A program made the position numbers and the translations under genes. A stretch of DNA of 64,000 bases from an uncultured Bacteroidales bacterium (GTDB lineage: Bacteria > Bacteroidota > Bacteroidia > Bacteroidales > Bacteroidaceae): NCBI GenBank assembly GCA_902798685.1, contig CADBXO010000027.1, forward strand, positions 19,875 through 83,874, written 5' to 3'. The notes below the pieces were generated by a model, which saw nothing but the letters and a program-made list of their open reading frames with translations, had not been told where the DNA came from and did not search any database. Of the stretch, positions 9,468 to 16,837 are shown piece by piece (position 1 is the stretch's first letter; each line of letters begins with the position of its first letter).

Positions 9468-10928
9468 TTAACTTTTGCGCATTCGTGCCACCGGTATGCC
9501 AATCTGCTCGCGGTACTTGGCCACCGTACGGCGTGCCACCTTGAAGCCGCGCTCGGCAAGCATATCGGAGAGCTGCTCATCAGTGAGCGGGTTGCTGTGG
9601 TCCTCGGCATCGGTAGCCTCACGCAGTATGCGGTGTATCTCCTTGACCGATACCTCCTGTCCGCTGTCCGTCTTGACGCCGTCGGTAAAGAAGGCCTTGA
9701 GCGGGAAGGTGCCGAACGGGGTCTGCACATACTTGCCGCTGGTTACACGTGATATGGTGGATATGTCATATCCGGTTTTCTCGGCCACATCCTTAAGGAT
9801 CATGGGCTTGAGCAGGGTCTCGTCACCGTCCTGGAAGAACGGACGCTGCAGGTCGATGATGGCCTGCATGGTGCGGGTCATGGTCTGCTCGCGCTGCTTG
9901 AGAGCCTGGATAAAGCCACGGGCCGAATCCAGCTTGCTCTTTATGTAGACGGCGGCTGCCTTCTGGCTGCTGGTGCCCTCCTTAATCTGGTTGTCCAGCA
10001 TCTGTGAGTACTCACGGCTCACATGCAGCTGGGGTATGTTTCCGTTGTTCAGCGTGAACCTGATCTCCTCGTCATAGTTGTCAAGCAGGAAATCAGGTAT
10101 GATATGCTGGCGGCTGTGTCCCTCCGTCTCACCCAGAGAACTGCCCGGACGCGGATTGAGTTTTACTAGTTCTGCAATCACGGCATCGGTCTGCTCCTTG
10201 CTCAGTTCCAGACGGGCCGATATCTTGTCCCAGCGCTTGTGGGTGAACTCATCGAACATGGTGCTTATGATACGCTCCTGGAGTTCCTTGCTGGGGGAAT
10301 CCGGTTTGCGGCGTATCTGAATCAGAAGGCACTCCTGCAGATTACGTGCGCCTATGCCGGCAGGGTCAAACTCCTGGATTACCTTGAGCACCTGCTCAAT
10401 CTCATCGACCGATGCGTCAGTATCGTGATAGAATGCCAGGTCATCGGAAATGGCCTGCATATCCTTGTCCAGGATACCGTCATTGTCAATTGAGCCTATG
10501 ATATAGAGCGCAATCTTCATCTGACGCGGGGTCAGATCCTGCTCACGCAGCTGCTCATAGAGTATGTCATAGAATGAGCGGGTATCGGCCAGCGGGATAT
10601 CGGCAACCGGACCGCCTCCTCCCTGTCCACGCTCATACCAGTCATCATCATCGTCACCCCAGTCATCACGATCATCATTCTGTGAGCCGTAATCCTCATT
10701 GCCGTACTCCAGGTCATCATCCTGTACAGCCTCATCATTGTCAGTGGCCGATGATTCCGCGGGACCGTCCTCAAGAGCGGGGTTGTCGCCCAGTTCGGCA
10801 CGCACATGCTCCTCAAGCTCCAGGGTAGAGAGTGCAAGCAGACGGGCCTCCAGCACCTGTTGGGGTGAAAGGGTCTGAATCTGAGTCTGCGTCTGGACCT
10901 GAGTCTGTATGTTGCTTAAACCGGGCAT
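9468..10928 (-). CDS. rpoN: RNA polymerase sigma-54 factor
   Basis: Sigma-54, which needs an AAA+ enhancer-binding activator to open promoters. Domain order: region I, Gln-rich (QTQVQTQTQIQTLSPQQ) with LLALSTLELEEHV; region II, very acidic (about residues 60-100, mainly Asp/Glu); core-binding region III with DPAGIGARNLQECL near 190; and the DNA-binding end with the RpoN box ARRTVAKYRE near 470. Length 486 is normal. No enhancer-binding protein is visible here, so partners lie elsewhere. It follows the nucleoside kinase by 9 bases. Confidence 0.96.
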   Translation of the reverse strand: MPGLSNIQTQVQTQTQIQTLSPQQVLEARLLALSTLELEEHVRAELGDNPALEDGPAESSATDNDEAVQDDDLEYGNEDYGSQNDDRDDWGDDDDDWYERGQGGGGPVADIPLADTRSFYDILYEQLREQDLTPRQMKIALYIIGSIDNDGILDKDMQAISDDLAFYHDTDASVDEIEQVLKVIQEFDPAGIGARNLQECLLIQIRRKPDSPSKELQERIISTMFDEFTHKRWDKISARLELSKEQTDAVIAELVKLNPRPGSSLGETEGHSRQHIIPDFLLDNYDEEIRFTLNNGNIPQLHVSREYSQMLDNQIKEGTSSQKAAAVYIKSKLDSARGFIQALKQREQTMTRTMQAIIDLQRPFFQDGDETLLKPMILKDVAEKTGYDISTISRVTSGKYVQTPFGTFPLKAFFTDGVKTDSGQEVSVKEIHRILREATDAEDHSNPLTDEQLSDMLAERGFKVARRTVAKYREQIGIPVARMRKS

Positions 10929-10937
10929 CTCAAAGTA

Positions 10938-12602
10938 TCAATAGTGGAAACTGCTGCCTCCAATGAACTCACGTACCAGTGATGTGGGCGGCAGGTTCTG
11001 GCTTGGAATGGTCTTGAACAGCTTGAGGAAATCCTTGAGCTGCTGTGCCTTTGCATATTCCGGACTGTTCTCGGGAACCTCATCCAGCAGCGGCAGTACC
11101 ATATCCTTGATGACTGCAATCTCAAATATCATGGCCGAGTTGAACATGGCGTCGGCATTCTCCTGATAGGGGAATATCCATTTCTCCTCACCGGCACGGA
11201 CCGACGGCCAACGGCTCAGTGTATCCTGTGCCGAGTAACTGCGGTACTTGTGGTCACGTGTGATACGGCGCAGCAGGCGGTTATCGGTAGTGGGGATATA
11301 GTTGTGCTGGTCAATGCGTATGCATGTCAGGGCCGATACGTATATCAGGAAACGGCAATCGGCCGGTATGTCAGGCATCAGGTCGGGGTTCAGTGCGTGG
11401 ATACCCTCAATGAGCAGGATGTCATTGTCACCCAGTGTCATCTCGGGGTCAGTGAACTCACGGATTCCGCCCTTCTTGAAGTTGAATCTGGGCGGCAGGA
11501 TGCTCTTTCCTGCCAGCAGGTCCTTGAGTTGCTGGTTGAAGAAAGGCAGGTCAATTGCATAGAGTGACTCAAAGTCATGCTCGCCGTTCTCATCCAGCGG
11601 GGTGTGGTCACGGTCCAGGAAGTAGTCATCAAGTGAAAGGACCTTGGGCGTAAGTCCTTGGGCCATCAACTGTACCATAAGACGCTTGCTGAATGTAGTC
11701 TTGCCCGATGATGACGGACCGGAAACCATAATCAGCTTGAGTCCCTTGCCCTCATTGCGGCGCTCCACAATCTGGTCTGCTATGTGTACTATCTTCTGTG
11801 ACTGCAGTGCCTCTGCCACGTTTATGATCATGTTGGTCTCACCCTTGGCAACGGCCTGGTTGAGCCTGCCGAGTGTGGAGAAACCAAGAATGCGCATCCA
11901 GTCATGATGCTCCTTGAATATCTCGAACATCTTGTCCTGACGGATAAGCGGCTCCAGCTGCTCGGGGTTGTTCTTGTCCGGCAGACGTACCAGTACGCCG
12001 CCCGACATGGGCTCCAGACCAAATACCTTGAGGCATCCGGTGTTGGGAGGAAGTATACCGAAGAACCAGTCCGGCAGGTCCTCAAGTGTATAGTAGCTGG
12101 TGTAGATGTTTCCTATGCTGCGCAGCAGACGTACATTGTCCTTACGGCCTGCACGCTCCATGATATCGGCCACATCAGTGGTGTGGGCCGTATGCTTTAC
12201 GAACGGAATGTTACGGCCGATGATACTACCCATACGCTCACTTATGCTGGTAACGTCATCATCAGTGATGTCACGGCCTATCTCCACGGGGCAGTAGAAA
12301 CCCTTTGAAATGGCATTTGAAACCCTGATCCTGCTTCCGGGATAGAGCTCGGAAACTGCTTTGTAGAGCACAAATACAAGTCCCAGCAGATAGGTGCGGG
12401 CACCAATGCTTGTGGTTGCGTCAAGAAACTCCACGTCACAGTCCTCATAGACCTTTGCTTCCAAGTCCTTGACTTTGCCGTTGGCGCATACGCACATGGG
12501 ACTTCCCTTGAGTTCAGGGCCAAAGATGTTGAATACTTCCGCGAAAGAGATACCGGGGTCGAAACTCTCAGTTTTCTTGTTGTTAATGCAGTAGATTTCC
12601 AT
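10938..12602 (-). CDS. Uridine kinase-type nucleoside kinase with TGS/ThrRS-like N-terminus
   Basis: 554 residues. The N-terminal 60 or so residues look like a TGS fold (ISFAEVFNIFGPEL), followed by a threonyl-tRNA-synthetase editing-like part with FVKHTAHTTDVAD near 138. The C-terminal half is a phosphoribulokinase/uridine kinase P-loop NTPase: Walker A GPSSSGKTTFSKRL near 293, LSLDDYFLDRDHTP near 325 and LIEGIHALNP near 385. This layout is standard in Bacteroidetes and clostridia. It probably phosphorylates uridine or cytidine; the N-terminal modules have no assigned role. First gene of the rpoN operon. Confidence 0.85.
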   Translation of the reverse strand: MEIYCINNKKTESFDPGISFAEVFNIFGPELKGSPMCVCANGKVKDLEAKVYEDCDVEFLDATTSIGARTYLLGLVFVLYKAVSELYPGSRIRVSNAISKGFYCPVEIGRDITDDDVTSISERMGSIIGRNIPFVKHTAHTTDVADIMERAGRKDNVRLLRSIGNIYTSYYTLEDLPDWFFGILPPNTGCLKVFGLEPMSGGVLVRLPDKNNPEQLEPLIRQDKMFEIFKEHHDWMRILGFSTLGRLNQAVAKGETNMIINVAEALQSQKIVHIADQIVERRNEGKGLKLIMVSGPSSSGKTTFSKRLMVQLMAQGLTPKVLSLDDYFLDRDHTPLDENGEHDFESLYAIDLPFFNQQLKDLLAGKSILPPRFNFKKGGIREFTDPEMTLGDNDILLIEGIHALNPDLMPDIPADCRFLIYVSALTCIRIDQHNYIPTTDNRLLRRITRDHKYRSYSAQDTLSRWPSVRAGEEKWIFPYQENADAMFNSAMIFEIAVIKDMVLPLLDEVPENSPEYAKAQQLKDFLKLFKTIPSQNLPPTSLVREFIGGSSFHY

Positions 12603-12631
12603 TCTTTTTCAGGGCTTTCCGTTTGAAATCT

Positions 12632-12639
12632 CAAAATTA
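12632..12639 (-). promoter_or_regulatory. -7 element of the nucleoside kinase-rpoN operon
   Basis: TAATTTTG on the minus strand (12639-12632), matching TAnnTTTG, 30 bases before the nucleoside kinase ATG. No clear TTTG -33 box is seen about 20 bases upstream. Confidence 0.45.
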
Positions 12640-12683
12640 CTGCATTTTTCGGTATCCTTAAAGCCCTTAAAGCAAATAAATAA

Positions 12684-12713
12684 CAAAGCCACTCGGTTGA
12701 GTGGCTCTGTTTT
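12684..12713 (-). terminator. Rho-independent terminator after the BIG2 gene
   Basis: Perfect 8-bp stem AGCCACTC (12687-12694) / GAGTGGCT (12699-12706) with a 4-base loop, flanked by AACA/TGTT pairs and T-rich sequence on the exit side. It lies directly after the stop of the minus-strand BIG2 gene. Confidence 0.75.
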
Positions 12714-13500
12714 TATTCAATGTAAATTATTTTTCCGTCTTTTATGTAGAAACCGTTCTTGGGAATATCCATAACCGGAAGACCTTTCAAGTCATAAATA
12801 ACACCTTCTTCACGGTTAATGACAATTCTTTCAATTTCGGTAGTACCCCCTCTGCGGACAGCATATCTGACAAATGTTTCCTGTGGTCCCATGACCAGGG
12901 ATTTATTCCTGAAATAGACGTTGTATGTCTGTGCATTACAGTTTTCTATTTCCAGACTGAAAGGTTGGTAGTGGAACATCATGGTTGAATCTTCGTAGTT
13001 TATGTCAAACCATAGGAATACGCACTCATCTGTCACTATATAGTTCAGATAGTCGGGCTGTGCGCCGTTTCCCATAAAGACTCCCTCAGCCTTGAAAGTG
13101 CCGTCATTTGTAAGAGAAAATTCAACATCCTGCCATTCACACTCATTTGTGGGGGCAATTTCTATCCTGTCGGACCTGATGCTGCCATCATCAGTAACGG
13201 TCACCTGACAATACTGCATATTGCTTCCATTCGGAGATTCTACTCCAATAGACCTTGTGCCGGACTTAAGAGCTGTAACTAATCCATTCTCATCAACAAC
13301 AGCAACAGAATTGGTATCAACTCCATAGAAACGCATCCATCTTACCTGAGCATCGGCAGGACTCCGACACTGAGAGTGATTTGATTCTCCTGGAGAGTGA
13401 ATGGTGTGACATGAGTAGTGTCACCCGGTTCTTGACCAAAGGCGTATGTCCCCATCAGGACAAAACACAAAACTGCAAACAGATTCTTTTTCTTCATCAT
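12713..13500 (-). pseudogene. Secreted BIG2-domain protein with sorting-tail-like C-terminus, frame broken near 13355
   Basis: ATG at 13500 starts a signal peptide (MKKKNLFAVLCFVLMGTYAFGQ) followed by the first strands of a BIG2 Ig-like domain (LQENQITLSVGVLP), then a stop after PMLR. The rest of the domain resumes in another frame with DAQVRWMRFYGV, VAVVDENGLVTALKSGT, the usual BIG2 ending. A beta-rich middle follows. The end (VIYDLKGLPV to GFYIKDGKIIYIE) resembles the type-A sorting tail of Bacteroidetes secretion. The frame changes at the Pro codon around 13354-13356, where one or four bases seem to be missing. Role unknown; probably surface exposed. No operon partner. Confidence 0.65.
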
Positions 13501-13547
13501 TTCTTTTCAATTAATTGGTTATGCTGCGAATATATATAAAAAAACAT

Positions 13548-13555
13548 TAACTTCG
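13548..13555 (+). promoter_or_regulatory. -7 element for the FKBP lipoprotein gene
   Basis: TAACTTCG matches TAnnTTYG and lies 44 bases before the ATG at 13600. A TTG at 13515-13517 is too far upstream to be a confident -33 box. Confidence 0.4.
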
Positions 13556-13599
13556 CGCCACAAATCTAAATGACTGTAATTTATCAAATATAAAAGGAA

Positions 13600-14454
13600 A
13601 TGAAAAAACTGAATGTTCTGATGGCTGTTATGGCCGTTGCAGTACTGGCCTCTTGCGGCGGTACTGGTGCTGGTACAGGTAAAGTTGTAATGAAGGACGT
13701 TAAGGACACTATCTCCTATTCAATCGGTATGGGTCGTGCTATCCGCGTCTATAAAGATCAGCTCTCTTATGAGATGATTGATTCTGTAACTATGAAGGCC
13801 TTTGTAAAGGGTTTCATGGAAGCAGCCAAGGATCCTGAAGATAAGGCTAAGCTGGCTTATGCACTTGGTTTTGAGATTGGTTGCCAGGAGATGACTCAGG
13901 CATTTGTCGGTTTGAGCTCAAATCTCTTTGGAAACGGTGAGGAGTTCAACAGGAACAATTATATAGCAGGTTTCTGCGATGCTATGCTTGATAACTGGAA
14001 TGTTATGACTTTTGATGAGGCCGATGCAACTTCAAACCGTCTGTATGAGGCTCTGATGTCAGCACAGTTCTCAAAGGTTCGTGATGAAAGCGAAGCTTTC
14101 CTTGAGGCAAAGGCTAAGGAAGAGAAGGTTGTAAAGACAGAAAGCGGCCTTATGTATGAGGTTATCAAGCTTGGTGACGGTGGTCCCAAACCTACTGCAA
14201 CAAGTGATGTTGAGGTTCGTTATCGCGGTGAGCTGATTGACGGTACCGTATTTGACGAGTCAACAACTCCTATCACCCTTAACCTTGGTGGTGTAATCAA
14301 GGGTTGGACCGAGGGCCTTCAGCTTATGAGCGTTGGTGACAAGTACAGATTCTACATCCCTTCAGAGCTGGGTTACGGTGAGCAGGGTGCAGGTAACGAC
14401 ATCAAGCCCGGTGCAGCACTTGTATTCGAAGTTGAACTTGTAAGCATCAAGTAA
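13600..14454 (+). CDS. FKBP-type peptidyl-prolyl cis-trans isomerase lipoprotein
   Basis: 284 residues. Lipobox VLASCGG (Cys19), so it is exported and lipid anchored. Residues about 30-170 form the helical FKBP N-terminal dimerisation domain; the C-terminal FKBP fold has VRYRGELIDGTVFDES near 207, VIKGWTEGLQLM near 230 and FYIPSELGYGEQGAG near 250, so the usual active-site aromatic and Asp residues are present. It helps fold exported proteins by prolyl isomerisation, like FkpA/Mip. Single gene with its own promoter and a strong terminator. Confidence 0.93.
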   Translation: MKKLNVLMAVMAVAVLASCGGTGAGTGKVVMKDVKDTISYSIGMGRAIRVYKDQLSYEMIDSVTMKAFVKGFMEAAKDPEDKAKLAYALGFEIGCQEMTQAFVGLSSNLFGNGEEFNRNNYIAGFCDAMLDNWNVMTFDEADATSNRLYEALMSAQFSKVRDESEAFLEAKAKEEKVVKTESGLMYEVIKLGDGGPKPTATSDVEVRYRGELIDGTVFDESTTPITLNLGGVIKGWTEGLQLMSVGDKYRFYIPSELGYGEQGAGNDIKPGAALVFEVELVSIK

Positions 14455-14475
14455 TTTTACTTATAAATACAGCGG

Positions 14476-14509
14476 GAGGGGGCATATTTGATGCTCCCTC
14501 TTGTTTTTT
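14476..14509 (+). terminator. Rho-independent terminator of the FKBP gene
   Basis: 10-bp stem (14476-14485 with 14491-14500, one G-T pair), 5-base loop, then TTGTTTTTT. It starts 21 bases after the stop codon. Confidence 0.85.
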
Positions 14510-14553
14510 GTCATTTTGTAAGCGCCAGGATGACAAGATATTGAAATAATGCC

Positions 14554-14561
14554 TAATTTTG
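14554..14561 (+). promoter_or_regulatory. -7 element for the Lrp/AsnC gene
   Basis: TAATTTTG matches TAnnTTTG. RNA would start near 14567, so the TTG at 14559 cannot be the translation start; ATG 14601 fits with a leader of about 34 bases. Confidence 0.55.
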
Positions 14562-14600
14562 GGTCAAAATAACATTGGATTTCCATTTAATGCTTACAAT

Positions 14601-15083
14601 ATGAATCCTAAGAAGCCAATCTCTGCAACAGAGCGCATGGATGCTCTTGATAGAAAAATTCTTGGTATCATATCGCAGAACGCACGTATTCCGTTCCGCG
14701 ATGTAGCACTTCAGTGCGGTGTTTCACGTGCTGCCATACACCAGCGCGTGCAGAAGATGTTTGATGACGGTGTGATAACCGGCTCAGGTTACCATGTAAA
14801 TCCGCGCAGTATCGGTTACAACACCTGCACATACGTGGGTCTTACCCTTGAGAAGGGATCCATGTACCATCAGGTTGTAGCTGAACTTGACCAGATTCCC
14901 GAGGTTGTGGAGAGCCATTTTACCACCGGTCGCTATACCATGATGATCAAGCTCTACGCACGTGACAACTCACATCTTATGGAGCTTATCAACGGCCGCA
15001 TTCAGGAGATAAAGGGTGTCACCGCAACAGAGACCCTTATTTCACTGGATGAGAGCATCAAGAAAGAAATTCCCATAGAATAA
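14601..15083 (+). CDS. Lrp/AsnC-family transcriptional regulator
   Basis: 160 residues from ATG 14601, the standard family length. N-terminal winged helix-turn-helix (MDALDRKILGIISQNAR, then DVALQCGVSRAAIHQRVQKM), then the RAM ligand-binding/oligomerisation fold (CTYVGLTLEKG, HFTTGRYTMMIKLYARD). Such regulators respond to amino acids. The stop codon TAA (15081-15083) shares its last base with the ATG of the dipeptidase fusion, so the two are co-translated; it may control peptide or glutamyl-compound breakdown through that gene (inference). Confidence 0.92.
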   Translation: MNPKKPISATERMDALDRKILGIISQNARIPFRDVALQCGVSRAAIHQRVQKMFDDGVITGSGYHVNPRSIGYNTCTYVGLTLEKGSMYHQVVAELDQIPEVVESHFTTGRYTMMIKLYARDNSHLMELINGRIQEIKGVTATETLISLDESIKKEIPIE

Positions 15084-16837
15084 TGAATAAGGCTCAGCAG
15101 CTTGAATCCGGACTCCGTTCATTGGAATCCGGCATGGACGTATTGAGTTTCCATGCTCCCGTGATAGGTATCAGCGGTAATTTCAGGGAGGGAGACTGTA
15201 CTCTTGCCCAGGCGTACTACATGTCTGTGGTGGAGGCAGGCGGAACACCTGTTGTGATTCCTTCATATGACGATGATAAGGCGCTGGTTTCACTGCTTGA
15301 CACTTTGGACGGCATAGTTTTGTCCGGAGGAGCCGATATTGATCCTGATTTTCTTGGCGAAGAACCATTGGACTGTGTCTCCATCAACCCTCGTCGCGAC
15401 AGACAGGAGCTTACGCTGGTGCGCCTGGCAGCTGACCGTCAGATACCTGTACTGGGTATTTGCCGCGGAATTCAGGTGCTGGCAGCGGCTCTGGGAGGCA
15501 AGTTGTATCAGGATATCAAGACTCAACATGACCGGCCGTGCATTGAGCATAGCCAGACCATAGCACGTGGGCTTCCGTCCCATGAGGTAAAGCTGGAGAA
15601 GGACTCTCTGTTGTATGGATTTTTCGGTAAGGAGACTCTTGCCGTGAATTCTTTCCATCATCAGGCGGTCAAGGAGGTTCCGGCGGGATTCCGTGTTACG
15701 GCATCGGCCCCGGACGGCATTATTGAGGGTATGGAATCAACCACATTCCGTCCTATTCTGGGAGTTCAGTGGCATCCGGAGTGTTTCCTGCTGGAGAATG
15801 ACCGAACCATGCTGCCCATTTTCAGTTGGCTTATTGAACAGGCTGAACTCTACCGCCGTGCCAAGGAACTTCATTCCAAGACAATTATACTGGACAGCCA
15901 TTGCGATAGTCCGATGCTGTTTGATGAAGGGACTCATTTCTTTGAAAAGAATCCCAAGATGCTGGTTGACCTGCATAAGATGCACTTAGGCCGTCAGGAT
16001 GCCAGTTTCATGGTTGCCTATCTGAAACAGGAAGGACGTGATGAGGCGTCTTTGAAAGCGGCAGTCGCCAAAGCAGACCGTCTGCTTGTCCTTATAGAGC
16101 AACGCATAGGTGAGTGCAACGGCAAGGCTGCGCTTGCCACCACCCCTGAGGAACTCTGGCAGAACAAGTTCAAGGGCGTGAAATCAGTGGTAAGGGGCAT
16201 TGAGAACGGATATGCCATCGGCCTTGACATAGATAATGTGGACCGTTTCCGCAGCCGTGGTGTGGCATATATGACACTGTGCCATAACGGTGACAATGAT
16301 ATTTGTGATTCACATAAGGGTAACCATGAGCATGACGGACTCTCTGAGTTCGGAAAGCGGGTGGTGGAGCGCATGAACAAGGTCGGTATGATGGTTGACC
16401 TGTCTCATGCATCCGAGAAGAGTTTCTGGGATGCACTGGAGTGCAGCAGCAAGCCAATTATCTGCTCACACTCATCCAGCCGAGCCCTTTGTGACCATAC
16501 CCGTAATCTGACTGATGAGCAGATGCGCGCCCTGGCATCATCGGGTGGTGTTGCCCAGGTTTGCATGTACGGCGGTTTCCTTAATAAGAAGGAGGAAGAT
16601 GCCACGGTGAATGACGCAGTCCGTCATATCATGCATATGATTGACGTGATGGGAGTGGAGCATGTGGGAATAGGTTCTGATTTTGACGGCGGAGGCGGTA
16701 TTCCGGGTCTGGAGGATGCCTCATGGTTTGTATCGCTTACCGGGAGGCTGATGGCTGAAGGTTTGACTGATGAGCAGCTGTCACTCCTGTGGGGACGTAA
16801 CTTCCTCAGGGTCTGGAGTGCTAACATCGGCCTTTGA
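15083..16837 (+). CDS. Fusion: class I amidotransferase-like gamma-glutamyl hydrolase (C26) + membrane dipeptidase (M19)
   Basis: 584 residues, two enzymes in one chain. Residues about 20-255 are a PuuD-like gamma-glutamyl hydrolase: LSGGADIDP near 78, nucleophile Cys127 in LGICRGIQ and the His of VQWHPE near 230. Residues about 265-584 are an M19 renal-dipeptidase barrel: zinc motif DSHCDSP (His273, Asp275), MMVDLSHAS near 437, ICSHSSSRA near 460 and GIGSDFDGG near 536. No signal peptide, so cytoplasmic. Expected to cut a gamma-glutamyl bond and then a dipeptide bond; the substrate is unknown. Coupled to the Lrp-type regulator by a one-base overlap. Its 3' end overlaps the opposing lipoprotein gene by 57 bases. 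Confidence 0.9.
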   Translation: MNKAQQLESGLRSLESGMDVLSFHAPVIGISGNFREGDCTLAQAYYMSVVEAGGTPVVIPSYDDDKALVSLLDTLDGIVLSGGADIDPDFLGEEPLDCVSINPRRDRQELTLVRLAADRQIPVLGICRGIQVLAAALGGKLYQDIKTQHDRPCIEHSQTIARGLPSHEVKLEKDSLLYGFFGKETLAVNSFHHQAVKEVPAGFRVTASAPDGIIEGMESTTFRPILGVQWHPECFLLENDRTMLPIFSWLIEQAELYRRAKELHSKTIILDSHCDSPMLFDEGTHFFEKNPKMLVDLHKMHLGRQDASFMVAYLKQEGRDEASLKAAVAKADRLLVLIEQRIGECNGKAALATTPEELWQNKFKGVKSVVRGIENGYAIGLDIDNVDRFRSRGVAYMTLCHNGDNDICDSHKGNHEHDGLSEFGKRVVERMNKVGMMVDLSHASEKSFWDALECSSKPIICSHSSSRALCDHTRNLTDEQMRALASSGGVAQVCMYGGFLNKKEEDATVNDAVRHIMHMIDVMGVEHVGIGSDFDGGGGIPGLEDASWFVSLTGRLMAEGLTDEQLSLLWGRNFLRVWSANIGL

